A DNA stretch of 64,000 nt from Planctomycetota bacterium (GTDB lineage: Bacteria; Planctomycetota; UBA1135; GCA-002686595), in NCBI GenBank assembly GCA_021413885.1, contig JAIOPM010000033.1, forward strand, positions 30,371-94,370, in the 5' to 3' direction. The translations under genes and the position numbers were made by a program. Under the pieces are notes generated by a model. The model did no database searches and was not told where the DNA came from. It saw only the letters and a program-made list of their open reading frames with translations. Shown here one piece after another: positions 18,500 through 26,125 of the stretch (within the stretch, counting starts at the first letter, position 1; each line of letters starts with the position of its first letter).

Positions 18500-19852
18500 A
18501 TGGGCATCTTCAAGGCGTACGACATCCGCGGCCTCTACAAGACCGAACTCGACGCCGAGCTCGCGAAGAAGATCGGCAACGCGTTCGCGCGTTTCCTGAA
18601 GGCGAAGCGTCTCGTCGTCGGCCGCGACATGCGCACGCACAGTCCCGAACTCGCCGCCGCGACGATCGAAGGCATGCGCGACGCGGGTTGCGACGTGATC
18701 GACATCGGGCTCGCGTCGACGCCGATGGCGTACTTCGCGATCGGCTCGCTCGATTGCGACGGCGGCTTGAACGTCACCGCGAGCCACAATCCGGGTCAGT
18801 ACAACGGCTTCAAACTCTGCTCGCGCGGCGCGCGGCCGATCTCGGCGGCGAACGGGATCCTCGACGTCGAGCGCATGACCAAGGAGCCGTATCCGACTCC
18901 GGTCGCGGCGCGCGGCAAGATCGAGAAGCGCGAGCTGCTCGAAGCCTACGCCGACCACGTCGCGCGTTTCGCCAAGCTCGACCGCAAGATCAAGATTGCC
19001 ATCGACGTCGCGAACGGGATGGAGGCGTACACGCTGCCCGCGATCCTGAAGCGCATCCCGCTGATCGAGGCGAAGACGCTCTTCATGGAACTCGACGGCA
19101 CGTTCCCGAACCACGAGGCGAATCCGTTGAAGGAGGAGAACCTCGATCCGGTGCGCGCGCTGGTGAAGTCGAGCGGCGCGGAGCTCGGCGTCGGTTTCGA
19201 TGGCGACGCGGATCGCTGCTGCTTCGTCGACGAGACCGGGCGAACCGTCCCCGCGGACTTCATGACCGCATTGCTCGCGCGCGCAGAACTCGCGAAGAAG
19301 CCCGGCGCGCCGATCATCTACGACCTGCGTTCGTCGTGGGTCGTGAAGGAAGAGATCCTGAAGGCCGGCGGCAAGCCGCTGCGCGATCGCGTGGGCCACT
19401 CGTTCATCAAGGCGACGATGCGCAAGGAAGGCGCGGTGTTCGGCGGCGAGCTCTCGGGCCACTTCTACTTCGCCGACAACTTCGTGTGCGACTCCGGCGT
19501 GATCGCGATGGTCAGCGCGCTCAACTTGCTCGCGAAGAGTCCGAAGAAGCTCTCGCAGATGGCGGGGGAGCTGCGTCGCTACCACGCGACGGGCGAGATC
19601 AATTTCCACGTCGAGGACAAGAACGCGTTGCTCGCCGAGTTGAAGAAGCGCTATGCCGCGGGACGTCAGGACGAACTCGACGGCATCTCCGTCGCTTTCG
19701 GCGAACTCGGGGATGCCGAGTGGTGGTGGTTCAACGTGCGCGCGTCGAACACCGAGCCGCTCTTGCGCCTCAACCTCGAGGCGTCGACGGCGAAGCTGCG
19801 CGACGCGAAGCGCGCGGAGCTCGTCGCGCTGCTCGGCGAACCGGAGTCGTGA
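18500..19852 (+). CDS. manB: Phosphomannomutase/phosphoglucomutase
   Basis: Alpha-D-phosphohexomutase that interconverts hexose-6- and hexose-1-phosphates for nucleotide-sugar synthesis. The 450-residue product has the phosphoserine loop TASHNP (93-98, phosphorylated S95), the metal-binding loop DGDADR (234-239), the sugar-specificity loop GGELSGHFYF and the C-terminal phosphate-binding RASNTEPLLR. The GELSGH type of loop is typical of the bifunctional PMM/PGM (AlgC/ManB) group. ATG at 18500 has GGAG five bases upstream. The product could feed precursors to the surface polysaccharide exported by the Wzm/Wzt genes 5 kb downstream. Confidence 0.93.
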   Translation: MGIFKAYDIRGLYKTELDAELAKKIGNAFARFLKAKRLVVGRDMRTHSPELAAATIEGMRDAGCDVIDIGLASTPMAYFAIGSLDCDGGLNVTASHNPGQYNGFKLCSRGARPISAANGILDVERMTKEPYPTPVAARGKIEKRELLEAYADHVARFAKLDRKIKIAIDVANGMEAYTLPAILKRIPLIEAKTLFMELDGTFPNHEANPLKEENLDPVRALVKSSGAELGVGFDGDADRCCFVDETGRTVPADFMTALLARAELAKKPGAPIIYDLRSSWVVKEEILKAGGKPLRDRVGHSFIKATMRKEGAVFGGELSGHFYFADNFVCDSGVIAMVSALNLLAKSPKKLSQMAGELRRYHATGEINFHVEDKNALLAELKKRYAAGRQDELDGISVAFGELGDAEWWWFNVRASNTEPLLRLNLEASTAKLRDAKRAELVALLGEPES

Positions 19853-20253
19853 GCAACGCTCCTCGCTGGGCGGTGGGCGTGAGCGTCGGCGTCATCGTGA
19901 TGCTCGTCCTCGCATTCTTCGTCGCAAAGCGGTTGGCCAATCCTCCTCGCAAGGCCTTTCCATCGAGCGCTGTCGGTTCGAGCCACGCCGACGCAGACGA
20001 AGAGCGAGTCATCGTCCGCGGCACGGTGCTCGACGCACAGAGCAGCGAGCCTCTCTCCGACGTCGAAGTCGTCGCCCCCAACGGCACGAAGACGCGCTCG
20101 GACTCCGCCGGCCGCTTCGAGTTCGTCGACTTGCCCGAAGAACTTTCCGGCCCGCTGACCGCGACCGCGAAGGACGGCGCGACCGCCGAGAACCGCCTCC
20201 GCCCGCTCCGCCCTGGCGTCCTGGAGGTCGTTCTCCGCTTGCGAGCGCCTTGA
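19849..20253 (+). CDS. Small membrane-anchored protein with carboxypeptidase-regulatory-like domain
   Basis: The 134-residue product has one N-terminal transmembrane segment (about residues 8-27) followed by a short beta-sandwich of the carboxypeptidase-regulatory-like type: VRGTVLDAQSSEPLSDVEV, then DSAGRFEFVDLP. Such domains act as extracytoplasmic, sometimes ligand-binding, modules. The GTG start at 19849 overlaps the mutase stop (GTGA), so it is translationally coupled to it. Function unknown. Confidence 0.72.
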   Translation: MSNAPRWAVGVSVGVIVMLVLAFFVAKRLANPPRKAFPSSAVGSSHADADEERVIVRGTVLDAQSSEPLSDVEVVAPNGTKTRSDSAGRFEFVDLPEELSGPLTATAKDGATAENRLRPLRPGVLEVVLRLRAP

Positions 20254-20290
20254 ACGTCCCTCGCGACCCGCGCGTGGGGCCGCCTCGTCG

Positions 20291-20329
20291 TTGACTCGAC
20301 CCCCGGAGAGCGGCGATCTTGGGTCGCCG
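20291..20329 (+). promoter_or_regulatory. Candidate promoter/hairpin before the secreted HEAT protein gene
   Basis: TTGACT (20291-20296) is followed after 17-18 bases only by weak -10-like sequence (CGATCT/GATCTT, 20314-20320). A 6-base inverted repeat, CGGCGA at 20311-20316 with TCGCCG at 20324-20329, overlaps that box. The good -35 box suggests a promoter in this 116-base gap, but the evidence is thin. Confidence 0.25.
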
Positions 20330-20369
20330 TCCGTCCGGACCCGAAAAGGACGCCGTGCCGCCGCCCCCC

Positions 20370-22199
20370 ATGTCCAAGCGTCTGATCCTGCTCTGTCTCT
20401 TGGCCTGGTTCGGGGCCCTTGCGTCGCCCGCCGCCGCCCAGGACGCCTCGGCGACCGCCCGGCGCGTCAATCAGCCGTGGGCTCGTTTGATCGAGCGCGA
20501 CAAGCGCGTCAGCTACACCAGCCGCACCGCCGGGGCCGCGTTGGCGGCGCTCGGCGATCAAGAGCTCTCCGGGTCGCAACGCGCGACCGCGTTCTTCGCC
20601 CTCGGTTCGGCGCGCACCGAGACCGAACGCGCGCGGCTCGAGTCGTGGGCGCTCGAAGGCACGACCGTCGAGCGTCAGGGCGCGGTGCTCGCGCTCGGCG
20701 AACTCGGCGGCCGCGACACCAACCTGCTCGAACGCCTCGCGGGCTCGAAGGACGCCGAGCTCTCGCCGTACGCCGTGCTCGCGCTGCTGCGCAGCCGCAG
20801 CGAAGCCGGCGCGAAGTTCGTCGAGGAGCTCGCGTCGCAGACGGACTCGCCGATCGGCGCGAGCGCGGCGGCGTTGCGCGCGTTCGTCGCCGACGCCGCG
20901 ACCGCGTCGTCGCATCCGGTCGCGCAACGTTGGCTCGAACTGCGCTGGGAATCCGCGCGGCGCTACGGACTGATCGACGGTCAGACGTGGTCGACCAAGA
21001 TCCTCGAAGGCTTGCTCGCCGACCCGCGCTTCCTCGACGGCGTCGTCTACGGCGCCGCCTCGCAGATGAAGGACAGCGTCGTGCGCGACCACTTCCTCGA
21101 GCTCGTGCTCGACGCTCCGCCGACCGAGTGTCTGCGCGGCGCGGTCGACGTGTTGCCGACGGAACTCGATCGGCTCGTCGCCACCGGCCTGTGGACGCCC
21201 GCGGACGAAGTCGAGTGGACCGCGCTGCTGAACGAGATCGACGAAGGGCGACTCGAGAGCCTGACGCCGAACATCCTCCGCCAAGCGCGCGTCGTCGCGA
21301 GTCTGCGCACGTACGCGTCGCTGCTCTTGGTGCGCGGCGGTCACCAAGAAGGCGCGCCGCTGCTCGAGCTCGAGATCAACTCCGACGATCCGATCGCGCG
21401 CATGCGCATCGCCGACGTGTGGGGCGGCACCGGCAACAAGACGCTCATTCCGCGGTTGCTGACGATGCTCAACGACGTCGACGCCCAAGTGCGCAACGCG
21501 TCGTTGGTCGCGCAGCTGCGGCTCGGCTACGGCCCGGCGCGCGAGAAGATCCGCGAACGCCTCGCGCAGGCGAAGGATGCCGAGCACGACATCCTCTTCC
21601 ACGCGCTCTGCCGCAACGCGCGCGACTCCGAGGCGAAGGCGTTGCTCGTCGATCGTTTCGGTTCGCTGTCGAAGGGCGATCAAATCCTCGCCGCGACGTA
21701 CTTGTCGCTCGGCGGACGCACGAGCGAGCGCGGCGTGCTGCGCGACATCCTCAACGCGACCCCGCCGACCGGCGAGATCGGCGCGCGCATCGTGCGCTCG
21801 ATCGGCGTCACGCCGACCGCCGAGGACGCGACGATCCTGCGCGGACTCTTCCCGCGCGAAGGCGAACTCGAGATCAACATCGCGCTCGTGCTCGGCCTGA
21901 TCGAAGCCAACGATCCCGCCGCGGTGCCGGTGCTGCGCGCCGCGCTGTGGAGCGAGCCGTGGGGCCGCAGCCTGCTCGCCGCCGGCGTCTGGGTGCAGAT
22001 GGACGGCGTCGACGCGTTGATGTCCGAGCTCCAACGTCCGCCGGTCGCCGCGACCGCGCGCGACCTGCGACGCGTCGGCTTCGCGATCGGCGAGTGGGGC
22101 GGCATCGAGGCCGCGGAGGAACTCGCGCGCCGCGGCGGCGCCGCGGATCCGGCGGTGCAAGGCGCGTTGCTCGCGGCTCTGGGTGGACGCACGCGCTGA
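20370..22199 (+). CDS. Secreted HEAT-repeat protein
   Basis: The 609-residue product has a clear Sec signal peptide (basic MSKR, hydrophobic core, ASPAAAQ-D cleavage region) and a mature part made almost wholly of Ala/Leu-rich helical repeats, with PBS-lyase/HEAT-type units such as RLLTMLNDVDAQVRNASLVAQLRLG. No catalytic motif is seen. It resembles the many secreted HEAT proteins of planctomycetes, which are presumed scaffolds. The ATG at 20370 starts the signal peptide exactly; an in-frame ATG 51 bases earlier would hide it. A 19-base gap separates it from the SAM hydrolase gene. Confidence 0.8.
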   Translation: MSKRLILLCLLAWFGALASPAAAQDASATARRVNQPWARLIERDKRVSYTSRTAGAALAALGDQELSGSQRATAFFALGSARTETERARLESWALEGTTVERQGAVLALGELGGRDTNLLERLAGSKDAELSPYAVLALLRSRSEAGAKFVEELASQTDSPIGASAAALRAFVADAATASSHPVAQRWLELRWESARRYGLIDGQTWSTKILEGLLADPRFLDGVVYGAASQMKDSVVRDHFLELVLDAPPTECLRGAVDVLPTELDRLVATGLWTPADEVEWTALLNEIDEGRLESLTPNILRQARVVASLRTYASLLLVRGGHQEGAPLLELEINSDDPIARMRIADVWGGTGNKTLIPRLLTMLNDVDAQVRNASLVAQLRLGYGPAREKIRERLAQAKDAEHDILFHALCRNARDSEAKALLVDRFGSLSKGDQILAATYLSLGGRTSERGVLRDILNATPPTGEIGARIVRSIGVTPTAEDATILRGLFPREGELEINIALVLGLIEANDPAAVPVLRAALWSEPWGRSLLAAGVWVQMDGVDALMSELQRPPVAATARDLRRVGFAIGEWGGIEAAEELARRGGAADPAVQGALLAALGGRTR

Positions 22200-22218
22200 G
22201 CGCGCGGGCTCTTCACTC

Positions 22219-23025
22219 ATGGCAGCGAACACGGAACGCGTCTGGCGGGCGAGCGGCGTCGTCAGCCTGCTCACCGACTTCGGCCTGATCGATCCCTACG
22301 TTGGCGTGATGCACGGCGTGATCCTCTCGTCGTCGCCGACCGCGCGCGTCGTCGATCTCACGCACGGCGTCCCGCCGCAGGACATCGCGGTCGCCGCGTT
22401 CTACCTCGAACGCGCATGGAGCTACTTCCCGAATGGCACGATCCACGTCGCGGTCGTCGATCCGGGCGTCGGCTCGTCGCGGCGCATCCTCGCGGTCGGC
22501 GCGCACGGCCACGTCTTCCTCGCGCCCGACAACGGCTTGTTGACGTGCTACTTCGAGCCCGCGACGTTCGTGCGCGCGCTCGACATCGAACGTTTCTCGC
22601 TGCGCGGTCGCAGCCGCACCTTCCACGGCCGCGACGTGTTCGCACCCGCGGCGGCGAGGTTGGTCGAGGGGCTCGACCCGCGCGAACTCGGGCCCGAGTG
22701 CTCGGATCCCGTGCGGCGCGAAGGCTCCGGTCCGCGGCGGCTCCCTGAGCGCGCGATCGAGGCCCATGTGCTCTTCGCCGACCGTTTCGGCAACTTGGTG
22801 ACCGATCTGCGCGCGTCCGACCTCGAAGGCGGACCTTCCCAGTGGGTCGCGAGGGTCGGGGAGCGTAGGATCCCGCTTCTCGCCACCTACTCCGAGGCAC
22901 GCGCGGGCGAGCTGATCGCGTTGGTCGATTCCTTCGGCTGCGTCGAGCTCGCGGTCGTCAACGGCAGCGCCGCCCAGCGGCTCGCGCTCTCGCCCGGAGC
23001 CAAGGTGCGCTTCGAGAGGACGTGA
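22219..23025 (+). CDS. S-adenosyl-L-methionine hydrolase (adenosine-forming), DUF62 family
   Basis: DUF62 enzymes use an activated water to split SAM into adenosine and methionine; the same fold gives rise to fluorinase and chlorinase. The 268-residue product has LTDFG (20-22), YVGVMHG, DLTHGVPPQD, VVDPGVGSSRR and FHGRDVFAPAAA. The conserved D81, R88 and H136 correspond to the Asp-Arg-His set that positions hydroxide in characterised SAM hydrolases, so hydrolysis rather than halogenation is expected. The ATG at 22219 is preferred over one 36 bases upstream that overlaps the previous gene. Its stop overlaps a possible GTG start for arginase, suggesting coupling. Confidence 0.88.
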   Translation: MAANTERVWRASGVVSLLTDFGLIDPYVGVMHGVILSSSPTARVVDLTHGVPPQDIAVAAFYLERAWSYFPNGTIHVAVVDPGVGSSRRILAVGAHGHVFLAPDNGLLTCYFEPATFVRALDIERFSLRGRSRTFHGRDVFAPAAARLVEGLDPRELGPECSDPVRREGSGPRRLPERAIEAHVLFADRFGNLVTDLRASDLEGGPSQWVARVGERRIPLLATYSEARAGELIALVDSFGCVELAVVNGSAAQRLALSPGAKVRFERT

Positions 23026-23030
23026 CGACG

Positions 23031-23942
23031 ATGATTCGCAAAGTGGCTCTGGTCGGCGTGCCCATGGACCTCGGCGGCGGACGCCGCGGGGTCGACATGG
23101 GTCCGAGCGCGTTGCGCATCGCGGGGCTCGAGGACGGCGTGCGGGCGCTCGGCCTCGAGTACGAGGACAAGGGCAACATCGGCGTGCCCCAACCCGAGTC
23201 GCGCGAGCCCAAGAACCCGAAGGCGCGGTTCCTGTTCGAGATCGCGAACTGCTGTCGGCGCCTGCGCGCGCGCGTCGAGCGCATCCTCGACTCCGGCGCG
23301 ATGCCGATCGTCGTCGGCGGCGACCATTCGATCGCGATCGGCACGGTCGCGGCTCTTTCCTCTTGGCATCACCGCCGCGCGGAGAAGATCGGCCTGATCT
23401 GGTTCGATGCCCACGGCGACATGAACACGCCCGACTCGACTCCGTCTGGCAACATCCACGGCATGCCGTGCGCGACGATCCTCGGTCGCGGTTCACCGGA
23501 GCTCGTCGGCATCGGCGACCGCGTGCCGATGGTCGACGTCAAGAACGCCGTGATCGTCGGCGTGCGCGACGTCGATCAATACGAGCGGCGCGAGATCAAG
23601 GACGTCGGCGTCACCGTGTTCACGATGCGCGACATCGACATGCTCGGCATGAACGAGGTGATGAAGCGCGCGATCGCGATCGCGACCGACGGCACCGCGG
23701 GTTTCCATTTGTCGTTCGACCTCGACGGCGTCGACCCGAGCGTCGCGCCCGGCGTCGGCACTCCGGTGCCCGGCGGCACGAACTTCCGCGAGTCGCACCT
23801 CGTGATGGAGAACGCGTACGAGTCGGGCAAGTTGCTCGGGCTCGAGATCACCGAGATCAACCCGATCCTCGACGTGAAGAATCGCACGGCGGAGGTCGCG
23901 GTGCAGCTCGTGCTGTCGGCCCTCGGCAAACGCATCCTCTGA
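23031..23942 (+). CDS. rocF: Arginase
   Basis: Hydrolyses arginine to ornithine and urea with a binuclear manganese centre. All six metal ligands are visible in the 303-residue product: H99 in GGDHS, D126, H128 and D130 in DAHGDMN, and D230 and D232 in SFDLDGVDPS. The GVPMDLGGGRRGVDMGPSA block is specific to arginase rather than agmatinase. GAGAGGA at 23014-23020 fits the ATG at 23031 (10 bases); a GTG at 23022 overlapping the previous stop is an alternative start adding three residues. Wzm follows after six bases, so it sits inside a polysaccharide-export operon. Confidence 0.94.
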   Translation: MIRKVALVGVPMDLGGGRRGVDMGPSALRIAGLEDGVRALGLEYEDKGNIGVPQPESREPKNPKARFLFEIANCCRRLRARVERILDSGAMPIVVGGDHSIAIGTVAALSSWHHRRAEKIGLIWFDAHGDMNTPDSTPSGNIHGMPCATILGRGSPELVGIGDRVPMVDVKNAVIVGVRDVDQYERREIKDVGVTVFTMRDIDMLGMNEVMKRAIAIATDGTAGFHLSFDLDGVDPSVAPGVGTPVPGGTNFRESHLVMENAYESGKLLGLEITEINPILDVKNRTAEVAVQLVLSALGKRIL

Positions 23943-23948
23943 GAGCCC

Positions 23949-24809
23949 GTGTTCGCGATCCTCTCTTCGCTCTCGCACCACCGCCGCCTGTTGCGTGACT
24001 TCGTCTCGCGCGACCTGCGCGCGCGTTACGTCGGATCGAGCATGGGGTTCTTCTGGTCGGTGATCTTCCCGGTCGTCAACCTGATCGTGTACATGTTCGT
24101 GTTCCAGATCGTGCTCAACGCGCGCTGGAGTCCCGAGCAGACGCCGAGCGAAGTCGCGCTGCTGATGTTGTCGGGCATCATCGTGTGGCAGTGCTTCGCG
24201 GAGACGATCTCGCGCTGCACCAACACGCTCGCCGAGAACCAGAACCTGATCCAGAAGGTCGTGTTCCCCGCGGAAGTGTTGCCCGTCTACCTGACGATCT
24301 CCGCGTTGATCAACATGCTGATCGGGGTGTTGATCGCGGAGCTCGGCGTCGCGTGGTTTGCGTACATCGCGCCGAGCGCCGTGCACGCGGCGACGACCGA
24401 AGGCACCACGACCGTGGTGCGGCCGCTGGCCCTCGGCGCGTCGCTGGTGACGCTGCCGGTGCTCATGGTCCTGCAAGCGACGTTCACGCTCGGCCTCGGC
24501 TACTTCCTCGCCGCCTTCAACCTCTTCCTGCGCGACGTCTATCACGTCATCGGCGTGGCGATGTCGGTGTGGATGTTCATGACGCCGATCTTCTACCCGG
24601 CGGAGAAGGTGAAGGAGGCGGAGCTGACTTGGGTGCTGATGATCAACCCGATGTACTGGTTGATCGACAGCTACCGGCGCGTCCTCATCTACGGAGAATG
24701 GCCGCAGCCGCTCACGCTCGCCGTGTTCGGTGCGGTAGCGTTGGTCGCATTCTTCCTCGGCAGTCGCTTCTTCATGGCGCAGAAGGCGCGCTTCCCCGAT
24801 CTCCTGTGA
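23949..24809 (+). CDS. wzm: ABC-2 type polysaccharide export permease (Wzm-like)
   Basis: The 286-residue inner-membrane subunit has about six transmembrane helices and the ABC2_membrane domain of O-antigen, teichoic-acid and capsule exporters. The N-terminal cytoplasmic coupling helix HRRLLRDFVSRDLRARYVGSSMGFFW and the FYPAEKV and INPMYWLIDSYRR blocks are characteristic. A GTG at 23949 six bases after the arginase stop is taken as the start. With the Wzt-like ATPase encoded next, it would flip complete undecaprenyl-linked chains across the inner membrane. Confidence 0.9.
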   Translation: MFAILSSLSHHRRLLRDFVSRDLRARYVGSSMGFFWSVIFPVVNLIVYMFVFQIVLNARWSPEQTPSEVALLMLSGIIVWQCFAETISRCTNTLAENQNLIQKVVFPAEVLPVYLTISALINMLIGVLIAELGVAWFAYIAPSAVHAATTEGTTTVVRPLALGASLVTLPVLMVLQATFTLGLGYFLAAFNLFLRDVYHVIGVAMSVWMFMTPIFYPAEKVKEAELTWVLMINPMYWLIDSYRRVLIYGEWPQPLTLAVFGAVALVAFFLGSRFFMAQKARFPDLL

Positions 24810-26125
24810 ACACCGCCGCCGTACCCGCCGCTCAACCGACGAACCGCGCTTCGGGCGCGGGCACGAGTGCGATCCTCTGCCGCGGTCTCGGCAAGGCGTA
24901 TCGCATGTACCAGAAGCCGATCCACCGCGTGTGGGAGCTCCTGGTCCCCGGCCTCTCGAAGCACACCGACTTCTGGGCGGTGCGCAACGTCTACCTCGAC
25001 ATCGCGCCGGGCAGCACGGTCGGCATCATCGGCGAGAACGGAGCGGGGAAGAGTTCGCTGCTCAAGTTGCTCACCGGCATCACGCGTCCGACCGAAGGCG
25101 AGGTCTTCGTCAACGGAAGAGTCGCGTCGTTGCTCGAGCTCGGCGCGGGCTTCCACCCCGAGTTCTCCGGGCGCGACAACATCCACCTCAACTGCTCGAT
25201 CCTCGGCATGCGGCCGGAAGAGATCGACGAGCGCTTCCCGAAGATCGTCGAGTTCAGCGAGCTCGGTGACTTCATCGATCGCCCGGTCAAGACGTACAGC
25301 TCCGGCATGTACGTGCGCCTCGGCTTCTCGGTCGCGGCGAGCGTCGACCCCGACATCCTGATGATCGACGAGGCGCTCTCGGTCGGCGACGAGCACTTCC
25401 GCGGCAAGTGCATCAACCGTTTGAACGAGCTGCGCGAGAAGGGCAAGACGATCGTCTTCGTCTCGCACGACATGGGCGCGGTCAAGACGATGTGCGAGTG
25501 GGTCGTCCTGATGGACAAGGGCGAGGTCGTCGGCCAGGGCTCCGCCGAGAAAGTCGCCGACGAGTACCTGAAGCGCGCGCACGAGCGCGGCAACCAACGT
25601 CTCTCCGCGTTCAACCGCGGCGGTTCGACGTACCCGCGTTGGGGCTCCGGCGAGATCGAGGTGCACCAGGTCGAGCTCCTCGGCGCCGGCGGCGCGCCGA
25701 CACACGTCTTTCGTACCGGCGATCCGTTCACGGTGCGCATGCGCTTCAAGACGCACCGCGCCGGCGCGCGTCAGCCGGTCTTCGGCCTCGGCATCTATCG
25801 CTCCGACGGCACGCACGTCAACGCGACGAACCATTCCTGGCGCCGCGAACCGATCGTGCTCGACGAGTTCCGCCCCGGCGAGGAGGGCGTCGCCGAGGTC
25901 AGCCTGCCCGCGCTCCCGCTGCTCGTCGGCCAGTATTACCTGACCAGCTACCTCTACGATCACAGCAAGGCCGCGCCGACGCCGATCGACCAACAGGAAC
26001 ACGTCGTGACGTTCGAGGTGATCGACGCCGATCGGCGACAACACGGCATGATCCACCTGCCGACCGAATGGCGCGTCGGTTGGACGGGGCCGGAGCGCAA
26101 GGAAGAGCGGGAGTCCCGCGCGTGA
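24806..26125 (+). CDS. wzt: Polysaccharide export ABC ATPase with C-terminal carbohydrate-binding domain (Wzt-like)
   Basis: The 439-residue product has a nucleotide-binding domain at residues 20-255: Walker A GENGAGKS (76-83), signature SSGMYVRLGF (165-174), Walker B ILMIDEA (184-190) and H221. From about 270 to 435 there is an extra beta-sandwich of the Wzt_C type. In E. coli O8/O9a that domain reads the modified non-reducing end of the finished chain and licenses export. The GTG start overlaps the Wzm stop (GTGA). Presence of the C-domain implies that the exported glycan carries a terminal cap, and the gene immediately after encodes a methyltransferase that could make it. Confidence 0.93.
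   Translation: MNTAAVPAAQPTNRASGAGTSAILCRGLGKAYRMYQKPIHRVWELLVPGLSKHTDFWAVRNVYLDIAPGSTVGIIGENGAGKSSLLKLLTGITRPTEGEVFVNGRVASLLELGAGFHPEFSGRDNIHLNCSILGMRPEEIDERFPKIVEFSELGDFIDRPVKTYSSGMYVRLGFSVAASVDPDILMIDEALSVGDEHFRGKCINRLNELREKGKTIVFVSHDMGAVKTMCEWVVLMDKGEVVGQGSAEKVADEYLKRAHERGNQRLSAFNRGGSTYPRWGSGEIEVHQVELLGAGGAPTHVFRTGDPFTVRMRFKTHRAGARQPVFGLGIYRSDGTHVNATNHSWRREPIVLDEFRPGEEGVAEVSLPALPLLVGQYYLTSYLYDHSKAAPTPIDQQEHVVTFEVIDADRRQHGMIHLPTEWRVGWTGPERKEERESRA

Noticed and set aside
22219..23025. DUF62 protein as a fluorinase or chlorinase
   Set aside because: The family Asp-Arg-His set for hydrolysis is present and no halogen-metabolism genes are nearby.
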